Shown here: piece after piece, positions 8,155 through 16,971 of the stretch
How positions within the stretch are numbered: the stretch's first letter is position 1
Layout of the letters: every line of letters begins with the position of its first letter
Assembly: GCF_000619945.1 (NCBI RefSeq)
Contig: NZ_JHVC01000010.1
Location: 62,001 to 126,000 of the forward strand
Direction of reading: 5' to 3'
Origin: Clostridium lundense DSM 17049
Lineage (GTDB): Bacteria; Bacillota; Clostridia; Clostridiales; Clostridiaceae
Length of the DNA stretch: 64,000 bases
Position numbers and translations under genes: made by a program
Notes under the pieces: model-generated
Databases searched by the model: none
What the model saw: the letters and a program-made list of their open reading frames with translations, nothing else
Told to the model about the DNA's origin: nothing

Positions 8155-9222
8155 ATGAAAAGAAGAAAAGCGTTAATAACAGCTATTGCTATTTTTTCAC
8201 TAATATTTTCTTCATCACAGGTATTAGCAGAAAAACCAGTCCCAAAAAATAATAAGGTAGAAAATATTATTGAAAGCAAAAATAAGACTAACACTGATAA
8301 TAATGAGATTAAAAAAGATGATAGTAATCAGAGCAAAAATAACAGCAATAACCAAAATAAACAAAACGGTAAGCAAAAAAGTGATTTAAAGCATATTAAA
8401 ACGTTAAATAAGAGATTAGACGATATTGAAAAATCTTTAACTAATATTAATAAAGAAATAGACAAGTATTTCACTATACAGATTCAGCCAGATACTGGCA
8501 CAAATCAGAATACTAGTTCAGAAGTTAATAATTCTACTACTAATAATACTACTATAAATTTAGAAGAAAAAAGTAATACTAATGAAGAGGCAAAATTAAG
8601 TGAACAGAATACTTCTATTAGCGGAAGTCAGCAGACAATAGAAGATGAACAAACAAAGGAAGATGAAAAATTAGATGAAGAATTTAATGACAAATACAAA
8701 GAAGAAGATAATGGGAGATACAATAGTTTTTATGGAAAATTAAATTCATTATTAAACAAATTAGATACTATAAGAAAACAGATAGAGAAAGCTGATAAAA
8801 ATAGTAGTGAATTTAAAAATATTAATGAAAGATATTTTAAATTAGTTAATGATGTTACAGCATCTATTAATAGAGTGAAAGGATTACAACAAAAGCAAGT
8901 TTCAGAAATAAGAAAAAACTATACTAATAAGAAACTTGAAGAAAAAAGAATAACAGAAACTAAAAAAGATTGGGAAGTAAGGTTAAGTAAGGGTATAAAA
9001 GATGATGAAAATAATCTTAAAAATATTAGTATATTGGATTCTAAAGGAAATGTAGTAGACACTACTATTAAATATGATGAATTAAATAAAACAATAACAA
9101 TTAGTACTGAAGACGGGTTTATTAAGGGAGAATCCTATACTATTCTAATAGGTGGTGGATTACAGTCTGATTCAGGTGGCAAACTAGGAAAAAATGTAGA
9201 GAAAGATTTCACAGTAGAATAA
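8155..9222 (+). CDS. Secreted coiled-coil protein with C-terminal Ig-like domain, unknown function
   Basis: No family recognised with certainty for the whole protein of 355 residues. It opens with a Sec signal peptide (KRRK, hydrophobic run, cleavage near VLA-EK at about residue 25). Residues about 30-80 are an Asn/Lys/Asp-rich low-complexity linker, followed by a coiled-coil block, a second Thr/Asn/Ser/Glu-rich linker (about 110-180) and a charged helical block to about 275. The last 75 residues (ISILDSKGNVVD, then TIKYDELNKTITIS, then GESYTILIGGG and SGGKLG) look like a bacterial Ig-like (SbsA/Big_5) fold. No sortase signal or lipobox is present. It may be a cell-surface or secreted adhesin-like protein. 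Ribosome site AGAGGTG. Confidence 0.7.
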   Translation: MKRRKALITAIAIFSLIFSSSQVLAEKPVPKNNKVENIIESKNKTNTDNNEIKKDDSNQSKNNSNNQNKQNGKQKSDLKHIKTLNKRLDDIEKSLTNINKEIDKYFTIQIQPDTGTNQNTSSEVNNSTTNNTTINLEEKSNTNEEAKLSEQNTSISGSQQTIEDEQTKEDEKLDEEFNDKYKEEDNGRYNSFYGKLNSLLNKLDTIRKQIEKADKNSSEFKNINERYFKLVNDVTASINRVKGLQQKQVSEIRKNYTNKKLEEKRITETKKDWEVRLSKGIKDDENNLKNISILDSKGNVVDTTIKYDELNKTITISTEDGFIKGESYTILIGGGLQSDSGGKLGKNVEKDFTVE

Positions 9223-9282
9223 TTTGATTATTTTATATAAGGATACAAAATGTCTATAAAACACAATTGGGGATATTAGATA

Positions 9283-9340
9283 AGAAGGGACTGTCTCATA
9301 ATGCATAAAAATGCAATATGAGAAGTCCCTTCTCTGTTTT
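9283..9340 (+). repeat. Long hairpin, terminator-like or mobile-element remnant
   Basis: Arms AGAAGGGACTGTCTCATA and TATGAGAAGTCCCTTCT pair over 17 bp with one bulge, and an inner ATGC/GCAT pair extends the stem. Only a weak T-run follows (CTGTTTTA). It may terminate the upstream secreted-protein gene. It abuts a truncated acetyltransferase gene, so an insertion-element end is an alternative. Confidence 0.55.
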
Positions 9341-9366
9341 ATAGCTAAACTTTATTTAAGTGTTGA

Positions 9367-9651
9367 AAAACGACTTCGGATGACTCAGTACTTTACAATA
9401 AGTGGAGAAATGACATTGAAGTTATGACATCTACTAATCCATTTTTAGATTTGTATCATATGGAGGAGACAAGAGAATTTGTAAACCAAGTTATATTAGG
9501 TTCTAATTCTTCTAAAAGTTATATAATTCTTGAAAGTAAAACAGAAACACCGATAGGAATTATGTCATTAATAAATATTGATTATAAAAATCGTAATGCT
9601 GAATGCATAATTGATATTGGAGAGAAAGGTGATTTATATTATGGAAAATAA
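9367..9651 (+). pseudogene. GNAT acetyltransferase remnant, truncated at both ends
   Basis: Translation from just after an in-frame TGA at 9364 reads KTTSDDSVLYNKWRND and continues into a frame that looks like the N-terminal half of a RimJ/RimL-type N-acetyltransferase (WRND near the start, then GIMSLINIDYKNRNAECIIDIGEK). The start codon and first strand are missing, and the frame ends at GDLYYGK where the family has the acetyl-CoA-binding loop (YWGKGYGTEA-like). The catalytic half is therefore absent and no downstream continuation is visible before the next gene at 9707. An internal ATG at 9424 has no ribosome site. Almost certainly non-functional. Confidence 0.7.
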
Positions 9652-9706
9652 AGTATTGTGTGCTAAAATATAGTTAGAATTATAACTATAACAAAGAGGG
9701 ATTTAA

Positions 9707-12418
9707 ATGAGAAAAATTGATGAGGTATATGAGGCATTAATAAAACTAGAAAAAGATAATAAAAATCATATATCAGCTATAGATTTGAGTAATTATTTAA
9801 ACATAGATAGATCTAACGTAAGTAGATATTTAAATAAGCTTTATAAAAACGGTAAAATAGAAAAAATTGATGGAAGACCAGTTCTATATTATTCTATTGA
9901 ATCTAAAAATATAAATGAAAATAATATGGATAAACATAATAGTTTAGATAAAATGATAGGAGCTCAATTAAGCTTAAGAGTACCTATACAACAAGCAAAA
10001 GCAGCTATTTTATACCCACCTAGAGGATTACATACCCTTATATTAGGAGAAACGGGTGTAGGAAAATCTATGTTTGCAGAGCTTATGTACCAATTTGCTA
10101 AAGAGGCTAATGTAATCCATAAGCAGGCTCCATTTATAAGATTTAATTGTGCTGATTATGCAGATAATCCTCAGCTTGTTGTAGCCCAAATTTTTGGTGT
10201 AAAAAAGGGAGCATATACTGGTGCTGATTCAGATAAGGAAGGATTGCTGAAAAAAGCTCATGGAGGAATATTATTTTTAGATGAGATTCATAGGCTATCT
10301 CCACAAGGGCAAGAAATGTTATTTACTTATATAGATAAAGGATTTTTTAGATTATTAGGAGACACTGATAAAGTTACAGAAGCACAAGTCCAAATTATAG
10401 CTGCTACTACAGAAGATCCAGAATCTTATCTGTTAAGAACATTTACCCGTAGAATACCTATGATAATAAAATTGCCTCCTTTAAAAGATAGGACATTGAA
10501 GGAAAAGTACTATCTCTTAAAGGAATTTATTATAACCGAGTCCAAAAGGTTATCAAAGAATATATATATAGATAAAAATGCATTGGCATCTTTTTTATTG
10601 TATGATTGTCCTAATAATATAGGACAACTTAAAAGTGATATTCAGTTGTCTTGTGCTAAAGCTTTCTTAGATTTTAAAACTAAAAATCTAGACTATATTT
10701 TTATTGAACAGAGTGATTTGCCTAAAAATACAAAGAAAGGTTTTATGAAGATACAAAATTATAGGGAGGAAATAAATAATTTACTGAAAAATAAGGGTGA
10801 TATTTTGGTATTTTCTAATAATACAGATGGAGAAAGAAGTGAAGCTTTAGATGAAACAGAGGACCATGAAGAAGAAAATTATTTCTATGACTCTATTGAA
10901 AAGAAATTAGTTTCTTTAAAAAATGAAGGTATGGAGGAAAAAGAGATTAATGACATATTAAATATAGATATAGAAAGACATTTTAAAAGATATATGAGTG
11001 ACTTACCTGAGATTTTTCGTAAAGAGGAAATAAGTAAGGTGGTAAATCTAGAAATAGTAGCTGTAGTAGAAGAAATATTATCTATGGCCAGTAAAAAGCT
11101 TAATAAGGAGTTTGATGACAGAATACATTTAGGATTAGCACTTCATTTACAGAGAAGTATTGATAGAATAAGGCAAGGTAATAGTATATATCATCCTAAA
11201 TTAAATTTTATCAGAGCTCAATATGCTGATGAATTTATGGTATCTATTGAGATAGCAAGAATTATAGATAATCATTTTAATATAGAAACTCCTTTGGATG
11301 AAATCGGATATTTAACTATGTTTTTAGCTTCTAATCAATATGAAGATGACATGAAATTTAAAGAAGCAGTAGGTATATTAGTAATAATGCATGGTAAATC
11401 TACTGCTAGTAGTATGGCACAAGTAACTAATCAATTGTTAGGAGAAGAATGTGTCCAAGCGCTAGATATGCCATTGAATATGAGAGTAGAAGACATGTAT
11501 GAAATAGCAAAGAAAAAAGTTATAGAGATGAATAGGGGAAGAGGAGTTCTAATATTAGTAGATATGGGTTCTCTTACAAACTTTGAGAATATGATATATG
11601 AGGAAACAGGAATTGATGTAAGAACTATAGATATGGCTAGTACTCCAATAGTAATAGAAGCCTGTAGAAAGTCAATTATAGGAAGTGACTTACAGTCAAT
11701 TTATAATTCATGTAAAAATTTGAACAGGTATGGCATTCAAGTCAACATAAGCAATAATCACTATAAAAAATTTTTAATAATAACTGCATGCTTTACAGGA
11801 GAAGGCGCTTCAGAAAAGTTAAAGGACGTAATAGCAGATTCTTTAGGAGAAAATTCAAAGTTAGATATAGCATCTCTTAATATATTAGATAAAAACGATT
11901 TTTTAGCACATATTGAAAATCTAAATAAGCAGTATAATATAATTGCTGTTGTAGGTACAATCAATATGTTTATTAAGAATGTACCATTTATATCTGCAGC
12001 AGAGATCTTAGATGGAACTGGATTAGAAAAGTTAAAGAATTTTATAAAAATAGAAGATCAGTATAATAAAATAAAGAAGTCACTTAAGGCTCATATAAAT
12101 ATGGAGAATGTTGAAGAGTTAATAGATATGGTTAAAATTTTAATTGAAGATATAGAAGAAAAATTAAATATACCCCTTGAAGATGATGTGAAAGTAGGGA
12201 TATTGCTTCACATAAGCTTTATGGTGGATAGAGTTAAAAATGGTAGTAAACAAATTGTTTTTCATAATGCAGATAATTATATTAGTAAGTATAATAATGA
12301 ATTTATAATTGTTAAGCAAGCACTTAAGAATTTAGAAAGAAATTATGATATATCTATATGTAAAGATGAGGAAGTATATATACTTAGAATGTTTATAGAA
12401 AACGGTATAAGTGTGTAA
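9707..12418 (+). CDS. Sigma-54-dependent PTS regulator, LevR family
   Basis: Activator of 903 residues for a sigma-54 promoter. Order of parts: N-terminal winged helix (about 1-65, RSNVSRYLNKL); AAA+ domain (about 85-330) with Walker A GETGVGKS, the sigma-54 contact loop KGAYTGAD and Walker B GGILFLDEIHR; a PRD with HLGLALHLQRSIDRI (about 450-560); an EIIA-mannose-like domain with VIMHGKSTASS (about 565-690), then a linker and a second PRD with KVGILLHISFMVDRV (about 800-900). In this family PRD histidines are phosphorylated by HPr or PTS proteins, which tunes activity to substrate supply. The PTS operon behind a sigma-54 promoter starts 146 bases downstream and is the obvious target. Confidence 0.95.
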   Translation: MRKIDEVYEALIKLEKDNKNHISAIDLSNYLNIDRSNVSRYLNKLYKNGKIEKIDGRPVLYYSIESKNINENNMDKHNSLDKMIGAQLSLRVPIQQAKAAILYPPRGLHTLILGETGVGKSMFAELMYQFAKEANVIHKQAPFIRFNCADYADNPQLVVAQIFGVKKGAYTGADSDKEGLLKKAHGGILFLDEIHRLSPQGQEMLFTYIDKGFFRLLGDTDKVTEAQVQIIAATTEDPESYLLRTFTRRIPMIIKLPPLKDRTLKEKYYLLKEFIITESKRLSKNIYIDKNALASFLLYDCPNNIGQLKSDIQLSCAKAFLDFKTKNLDYIFIEQSDLPKNTKKGFMKIQNYREEINNLLKNKGDILVFSNNTDGERSEALDETEDHEEENYFYDSIEKKLVSLKNEGMEEKEINDILNIDIERHFKRYMSDLPEIFRKEEISKVVNLEIVAVVEEILSMASKKLNKEFDDRIHLGLALHLQRSIDRIRQGNSIYHPKLNFIRAQYADEFMVSIEIARIIDNHFNIETPLDEIGYLTMFLASNQYEDDMKFKEAVGILVIMHGKSTASSMAQVTNQLLGEECVQALDMPLNMRVEDMYEIAKKKVIEMNRGRGVLILVDMGSLTNFENMIYEETGIDVRTIDMASTPIVIEACRKSIIGSDLQSIYNSCKNLNRYGIQVNISNNHYKKFLIITACFTGEGASEKLKDVIADSLGENSKLDIASLNILDKNDFLAHIENLNKQYNIIAVVGTINMFIKNVPFISAAEILDGTGLEKLKNFIKIEDQYNKIKKSLKAHINMENVEELIDMVKILIEDIEEKLNIPLEDDVKVGILLHISFMVDRVKNGSKQIVFHNADNYISKYNNEFIIVKQALKNLERNYDISICKDEEVYILRMFIENGISV

Positions 12419-12434
12419 TTATATGAAACAATGT

Positions 12435-12467
12435 AAAAGTGTGTAAATATAATTACACACTTTTTTA
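12435..12467 (+). terminator. Terminator after levR-like gene, possibly doubling as activator site
   Basis: A 10-bp stem (AAGTGTGTAA with TTACACACTT, loop of 6) is followed by T6. Its arms repeat the GTGTGTAA element present at the end of the regulator gene, and it sits about 40 bp upstream of the sigma-54 promoter, so it could also be the upstream activator-binding site. The second role is inference. Confidence 0.7.
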
Positions 12468-12499
12468 TTATATAACTATGTTTCTACACACGTATAATG

Positions 12500-12516
12500 T
12501 TGGCATGTAAATTGCT
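12500..12516 (+). promoter_or_regulatory. Sigma-54 (-24/-12) promoter of the PTS operon
   Basis: TTGGCATGTAAATTGCT matches the sigma-54 consensus TGGCAC-N5-TTGC. The invariant GG (12502-12503) and GC (12514-12515) are exactly ten bases apart. It lies between a LevR-type activator gene and the PTS genes. Confidence 0.93.
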
Positions 12517-12564
12517 CTATATAAATGTGTAGATAAATAAAAATAGGGTTAAGGGGGAGTTTTT

Positions 12565-12879
12565 ATGAAAAGCATTTTACTAGTATGTTCTGCTGGAATG
12601 TCTACAAGTTTATTAGTTACAAAAATGAATACAGCAGCTGTAAAAACTAATGTAAACGTAAAAATAAAGGCAGTTCCAGAAGTAGAGTTAAAAAACAACA
12701 TGGATGATGCGGATGTTATATTATTAGGACCACAGGTTAGGTATTTACTCAATAAAATAAAGTCTCAAGCGGAACCTAAAGGAATAAAAGTAGAAGTAAT
12801 AAATAGCATGGATTATGGAACTATGAATGGAGAAAACGTTTTGAAATATGCCTTAAATTTAATGAAAGATAATAATTAA
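12565..12879 (+). CDS. celA: PTS lactose/cellobiose-type IIB subunit
   Basis: Cytosolic phosphocarrier of 104 residues. The phosphorylated cysteine is residue 8 in LLVCSAGMSTSLL, the P-loop-like IIB motif of the lactose/chitobiose family. It passes phosphate from IIA to the sugar bound by IIC. First gene after the sigma-54 promoter, with a strong GGGGGAG ribosome site. The sugar is probably a beta-linked amino-sugar disaccharide given the downstream MupG-like gene, rather than cellobiose; symbol is family-based. Confidence 0.93.
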   Translation: MKSILLVCSAGMSTSLLVTKMNTAAVKTNVNVKIKAVPEVELKNNMDDADVILLGPQVRYLLNKIKSQAEPKGIKVEVINSMDYGTMNGENVLKYALNLMKDNN

Positions 12880-12893
12880 ATAAGGAGGATATT

Positions 12894-14186
12894 ATGAGAA
12901 AAATAATTGAGTTTTTGGAAAAGCATTTTGTACCTGTAGCGGGCAAAATAGGCTCACAAAGACACCTGGTGGCAGTACGTGATGGCTTTTGTTCAATAAT
13001 GCCATTAGTTATTGCAGGTTCATTAGCTGTTTTAATTAATGCTTTCCCAGCTAAAGGGTATCAGAAACTTATGACAGGAATTTTTGGAGGAGAGAGTTGG
13101 AAGAATCTAGGGGGAAACATATGGAATGGAACTTTTGCCCTAATGTCATTATTAATAGTATTTTCAATAGCATATAATTTAGCTAAAAGTTACGATTCAG
13201 ATGCATTTCAGTCAGGATTAGTAGCATTTGCTTGTTTAGGAATGCTTTTTACAGCATCAAAAGATGGAACTCTACCATTTACGTTTTTAGGAACCAGTGG
13301 ATTATTTGTAGCTATATTTGTAGCCATTGTATCTACTGAAATATTTGTAAGGCTTGCAGCTAATCCAAAACTTGTTATAAAGATGCCTGATGGAGTTCCA
13401 CCAGCAGTATCTAAATCTTTTGCAGCGTTACTACCTGGAATGATTGTTTTAGTTATATTTTCACTGTTCAGATGTTTACTTGTGACCATAGGGGTTACAG
13501 ATCTACATCAGCTTATATTTGATGTAATACAAAAACCACTTATGGGACTAGCAGATAGTTTCGGTTCAGCTATAATTGTAGTATTTTTAGTACATTTATT
13601 ATGGTTTTTCGGATTACATGGTACAAATATTATGGAACCAATAATGCAGTCAATTTATGTTCCCCTTATAAAGGAGAATATAGAAGCATTTCAAGCACAC
13701 AAGGCAATACCACATATAGTAACAAAATCTTTCTTTGATGCTTTTGTATATCAGGGAGGAGCAGGAACATGTTTATGTTTAATTGCTGCTATATATATAG
13801 TATCTAAAAGAAAGCAAATGCGAACTATTGCTAATTTAGGAATAGTTCCATCTTGGTTTAATATAAATGAACCAGTTTTATTTGGATTGCCTATAGTCTT
13901 AAATCCTGTGCTATTAATCCCATTTATATTGATACCTTTAGTGCTAACAGTGATAAGTTATTTTGCAATTTATACAGGATTAGTTCCTAGAACAATAGCT
14001 TTGTTACCTTGGACAACGCCTCCAATAATGGGTGGATTTATAGCCACAGGTTCAATAAAAGGAGCACTTTTATGCATATTCAATTTAGTAGTAGGAATAG
14101 CAATGTACATTCCATTCATTATAGCTAGTGAAAAGATGGAAAAGAAATATGAAGTTGGAGCAAATCAAAATATTTCACAAAACTAA
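12894..14186 (+). CDS. celB: PTS lactose/cellobiose-type IIC permease
   Basis: Membrane subunit of 430 residues with about ten membrane segments. The start MRKIIEFLEKHFVPVAGKIGSQRHLVAVRDGF is typical of the CelB/ChbC group, as are LWFFGLHGTNIM near residue 240 and WFNINEPVLFGLPIVLNP near 320, which form the sugar-binding region. It translocates the sugar while the IIB partner phosphorylates it. It follows the IIB gene by 14 bases behind AGGAGG, so the two are co-translated at similar levels. Confidence 0.94.
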   Translation: MRKIIEFLEKHFVPVAGKIGSQRHLVAVRDGFCSIMPLVIAGSLAVLINAFPAKGYQKLMTGIFGGESWKNLGGNIWNGTFALMSLLIVFSIAYNLAKSYDSDAFQSGLVAFACLGMLFTASKDGTLPFTFLGTSGLFVAIFVAIVSTEIFVRLAANPKLVIKMPDGVPPAVSKSFAALLPGMIVLVIFSLFRCLLVTIGVTDLHQLIFDVIQKPLMGLADSFGSAIIVVFLVHLLWFFGLHGTNIMEPIMQSIYVPLIKENIEAFQAHKAIPHIVTKSFFDAFVYQGGAGTCLCLIAAIYIVSKRKQMRTIANLGIVPSWFNINEPVLFGLPIVLNPVLLIPFILIPLVLTVISYFAIYTGLVPRTIALLPWTTPPIMGGFIATGSIKGALLCIFNLVVGIAMYIPFIIASEKMEKKYEVGANQNISQN

Positions 14187-14235
14187 AGTAATTATATTAA
14201 CTTAAATTTAGTAGAAAAAGGGGAGCGTTTTTATT

Positions 14236-14535
14236 ATGGAAGAAATTATACTCAATATTATAACTTATAGTGGAGAAGCAAGAAGTTGTGCAATGGAAGC
14301 AATACAATATGCAAAAAGTGGTGATTTTGATAAAGCCAGAGAGCTTATTGAAAATGCAAATAAACAGCTTGGATTTGCTCATAAACAACAGACTACTTTA
14401 ATTCAGGAAGAAGCGGGAGGAAAGAAAAGAGAAGTTTCATTGCTATTAATACATGCACAAGACCATTTAATGACCACCATGACATTGAAAGATATAGCTA
14501 ATGAGTTAGTAGAAGTCTATACAAGATTAAAATAA
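14236..14535 (+). CDS. celC: PTS lactose/cellobiose-type IIA subunit
   Basis: Cytosolic IIA protein of 99 residues, all-helical trimer family (EIIA-Lac/Chb). The conserved LLIHAQDHLMTTM block at residues 70-83 contains the phospho-accepting histidine and its partner. It receives phosphate from HPr and gives it to the IIB cysteine. It completes the IIB-IIC-IIA set in the sigma-54 operon and is followed by a long hairpin. Confidence 0.94.
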   Translation: MEEIILNIITYSGEARSCAMEAIQYAKSGDFDKARELIENANKQLGFAHKQQTTLIQEEAGGKKREVSLLLIHAQDHLMTTMTLKDIANELVEVYTRLK

Positions 14536-14543
14536 ATTTTAAG

Positions 14544-14593
14544 TTATAGTAAAACTCTAATAGATGATGAATATTATTAGAGTTTTACTATAA
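14544..14593 (+). repeat. 19-bp perfect hairpin between IIA and mupG-like genes
   Basis: Arms 14544-14562 and 14575-14593 are perfectly complementary with a 12-base loop. There is no T-run after it on + and only AT-rich sequence on -, so it looks more like an mRNA stabilising or processing structure in the 3' untranslated region of the IIA message than a classical terminator. Confidence 0.7.
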
Positions 14594-14614
14594 ACATTAC
14601 ATAGGGGTGATTTT

Positions 14615-15700
14615 ATGAGAAATTTGGGGATATCTATATATCCATTAAATTTTAATAATGAGGAAATTAAAAAATATATAGCTGTTGCATCTAAGTATGG
14701 ATTTAAGAGAATATTTACATGTCTAATATCTTCTGAAGGAACGGATTTAGAGACTATAGTAAACAATTTTAAGGACATAGTTGATTTTGCCAATGAACAG
14801 GGGATGCATGTAATAGCTGATGTAGAACCATCAGTATTTGAAAGAATGAATGTATCTTATGATGATTTATCTATATTTAAAGAGATGGGGCTTTATGGAA
14901 TAAGATTGGATTTAGGATTTAGCGGACTTGAGGAATCTGTAATGTCATTTAATAAGCAAGGAATGAAAATAGAATTAAATATGAGTAGTGGAACAAAGTA
15001 TATAGATAATATTTTATCTTATAAGCCTAATGTAGAAAATATATTAGCCTGTCATAATTTTTATCCACATATATATACTGGGCTAAGTTATGATCACTTT
15101 ATAAAATGTAGTAAACAGTTTAAAAGTTTAGGAATAAGGACAGCAGCCTTTGTAAATTCCAAAGAAGCTAAGTTTGGGCCTTGGCCTGTAGAAGAAGGAA
15201 TTTGTACTTTAGAAATGCATAGAGACTTACCTATAGATGTACAAGCAAAGCATTTATTTGCCACAGGGCTGATAGATGATGTTATCATTGCAAATCAATT
15301 TGCATCAGAAGAAGAATTAAAAAGTTTAAGTAAGCTTAATAAGAACAAGTTAGAGTTTAGGGTAGAACTACAAAAAAATATTCCTGAACTTGAAAAGAAA
15401 ATAGTTCTTGATGAAGAACATTTTAATAGAGGAGATGTATCTGACTATGTTATAAGATCAACTCAAAGTAGGGTAAAGTATAAACAGCAAAAATTTGATC
15501 CTTTCAATATTGTAGATATAAGAAGAGGAGATATATTAATTGAATCATCACTGTACAAAAGATATGCAGGAGAATTACAAATTGCACTTAAAGATATGAA
15601 AAATACAGGGAAAACTAATGTAGTAGGGAAAATAGTAGATGATGAGATATTTTTACTAGACTATATTGAACCTTGGATGAAGTTTGGCTTCGTAATATGA
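14615..15700 (+). CDS. mupG: MupG family (DUF871) 6-phospho-glycosidase, probable MurNAc-6P hydrolase
   Basis: 361 residues with the DUF871 layout: a TIM-barrel domain (about 1-245; LGISIYP, FKRIFTCLISSEG, GIRLDLGF, NFYPHIYTGLS) and a C-terminal cyclophilin-like domain (about 255-361). Characterised MupG from Staphylococcus cleaves N-acetylmuramic acid 6-phosphate from GlcNAc after PTS import of the cell-wall disaccharide. Linkage to a complete lactose/cellobiose-type PTS under sigma-54 control supports a phospho-disaccharide substrate of peptidoglycan origin. The exact sugar is inference. Ribosome site AGGGGTG. Confidence 0.87.
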   Translation: MRNLGISIYPLNFNNEEIKKYIAVASKYGFKRIFTCLISSEGTDLETIVNNFKDIVDFANEQGMHVIADVEPSVFERMNVSYDDLSIFKEMGLYGIRLDLGFSGLEESVMSFNKQGMKIELNMSSGTKYIDNILSYKPNVENILACHNFYPHIYTGLSYDHFIKCSKQFKSLGIRTAAFVNSKEAKFGPWPVEEGICTLEMHRDLPIDVQAKHLFATGLIDDVIIANQFASEEELKSLSKLNKNKLEFRVELQKNIPELEKKIVLDEEHFNRGDVSDYVIRSTQSRVKYKQQKFDPFNIVDIRRGDILIESSLYKRYAGELQIALKDMKNTGKTNVVGKIVDDEIFLLDYIEPWMKFGFVI

Positions 15701-15760
15701 TCTAATAAAAGATTACCCCGCTCTAGAAATTATTTCCTAGGGCGAGGCATTCACTTAAAT

Positions 15761-16918
15761 TTATTTGTTCAAAAAATCTTGTGCATATTGTGCATAAAGA
15801 GCAGACCCAATTTCTAGCGCTTCTTCATCTACAGTATAATTAGGATGGTGTTGTGGATAGCATGCATTTTTATCCTCATTTCGTACACCAACTAAAGCTA
15901 GCACACCTGGAACTTTATCTAAGTATTCTGCAAAATCTTCTCCCCCCATGATTTTTTCAATGACTATAGATTTTGCACCAATTTTCTGTAAGGAATCTTT
16001 GGCTAGGTCTGAGCATTCCTTATTGTTGATTACTACAGAAGTTCCATGTGAATATTCAAGTACAGCTTCTGCTCTAAAAGTAGAAGCTGTATCTTCAACT
16101 ACTCTTTTAAGCATTTTAGGAAATTTAGCTCTTATTTCAGGATTAAAACATCTTGTAGTACCAGTTAAAATACCTTCACTTGCAATAACATTAAATCTTG
16201 ATCCAGCACTAAGGGAACCAACACTTACAACAGCAGGTTGTAAAGGATCCAATTCCCTACTAACTATACTTTGTAAATTCATAACTATTGCGGAAGAAAC
16301 TAAAACGGCATCTACACCTTGATGTGGAGCAGAACCATGTCCACCTTTACCAGTTACTTTAATGGTAAATAAATCAGAAGATGCCATTAGGGGTCCCTCC
16401 TGAACAGATACTGAGCCACATTCTATATCACTCCATACATGCATACCAAATATTCCATCTACACCTTCAAGAGCTCCAGCTTCTATCATCATTTTTGCAC
16501 CTTTAGCAACTTCTTCAGCAGGTTGGAATATTAATCTTACTGTACCATTAAGGTTATCTTTTATATCATTTAAAACCATAGCAGCACCTAGAAGCATTGA
16601 TATGTGGCAATCATGTCCACAAGCATGCATAAGTCCCTCATTTTGTGATTTGAATTCGCATTGATTCAATTCAGTAACAGATAATGCGTCTATATCAGCT
16701 CTTAAAGCTACAGTCTTTCCAGAATTTTTACCTTTTATTTCAGCAATAATCCCTGTATTAGCAACAGTTCTACATTCAATACCAAGTTTATTTAATTCTT
16801 CTTTAATCATTTCACTTGTATTATATTCATTTAAACTAGCCTCAGGAGATTTATGGAAATTTCTTCTTAAACCAATAACATTCTGATGATACTCTTTAGC
16901 TATTTCTCTTATTGTCAT
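15761..16918 (-). CDS. M20 family metallopeptidase/amidohydrolase (N-acyl amino acid hydrolase type)
   Basis: Cytosolic two-domain zinc enzyme of 385 residues. Metal ligands and catalytic residues are seen in ALRADIDALSV (near 75), MHACGHDCH (near 100), EEVAKGAK (near 135), GMHVW and the late GGEDFAEY. A dimerisation domain lies between (GKGGHGSAPHQGVDA). The family hydrolyses N-acetyl, hippuryl or aryl-conjugated amino acids or dipeptides. It follows an uncharacterised permease gene on the same strand by 53 bases, so uptake and deacylation of a conjugated amino acid or peptide is plausible. Ribosome site AGGGGG. Confidence 0.92.
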   Translation of the reverse strand: MTIREIAKEYHQNVIGLRRNFHKSPEASLNEYNTSEMIKEELNKLGIECRTVANTGIIAEIKGKNSGKTVALRADIDALSVTELNQCEFKSQNEGLMHACGHDCHISMLLGAAMVLNDIKDNLNGTVRLIFQPAEEVAKGAKMMIEAGALEGVDGIFGMHVWSDIECGSVSVQEGPLMASSDLFTIKVTGKGGHGSAPHQGVDAVLVSSAIVMNLQSIVSRELDPLQPAVVSVGSLSAGSRFNVIASEGILTGTTRCFNPEIRAKFPKMLKRVVEDTASTFRAEAVLEYSHGTSVVINNKECSDLAKDSLQKIGAKSIVIEKIMGGEDFAEYLDKVPGVLALVGVRNEDKNACYPQHHPNYTVDEEALEIGSALYAQYAQDFLNK

Positions 16919-16971
16919 AAAATTCGCCCCCTAGAATATTTAATAATATTATTTAATTCAATATATAAAAA

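Noticed and set aside
8109..8294. Minus-strand 61-codon hydrophobic ORF over the secreted-protein start
   Set aside because: It is the complement of the signal peptide region, and the plus frame has a good ribosome site.
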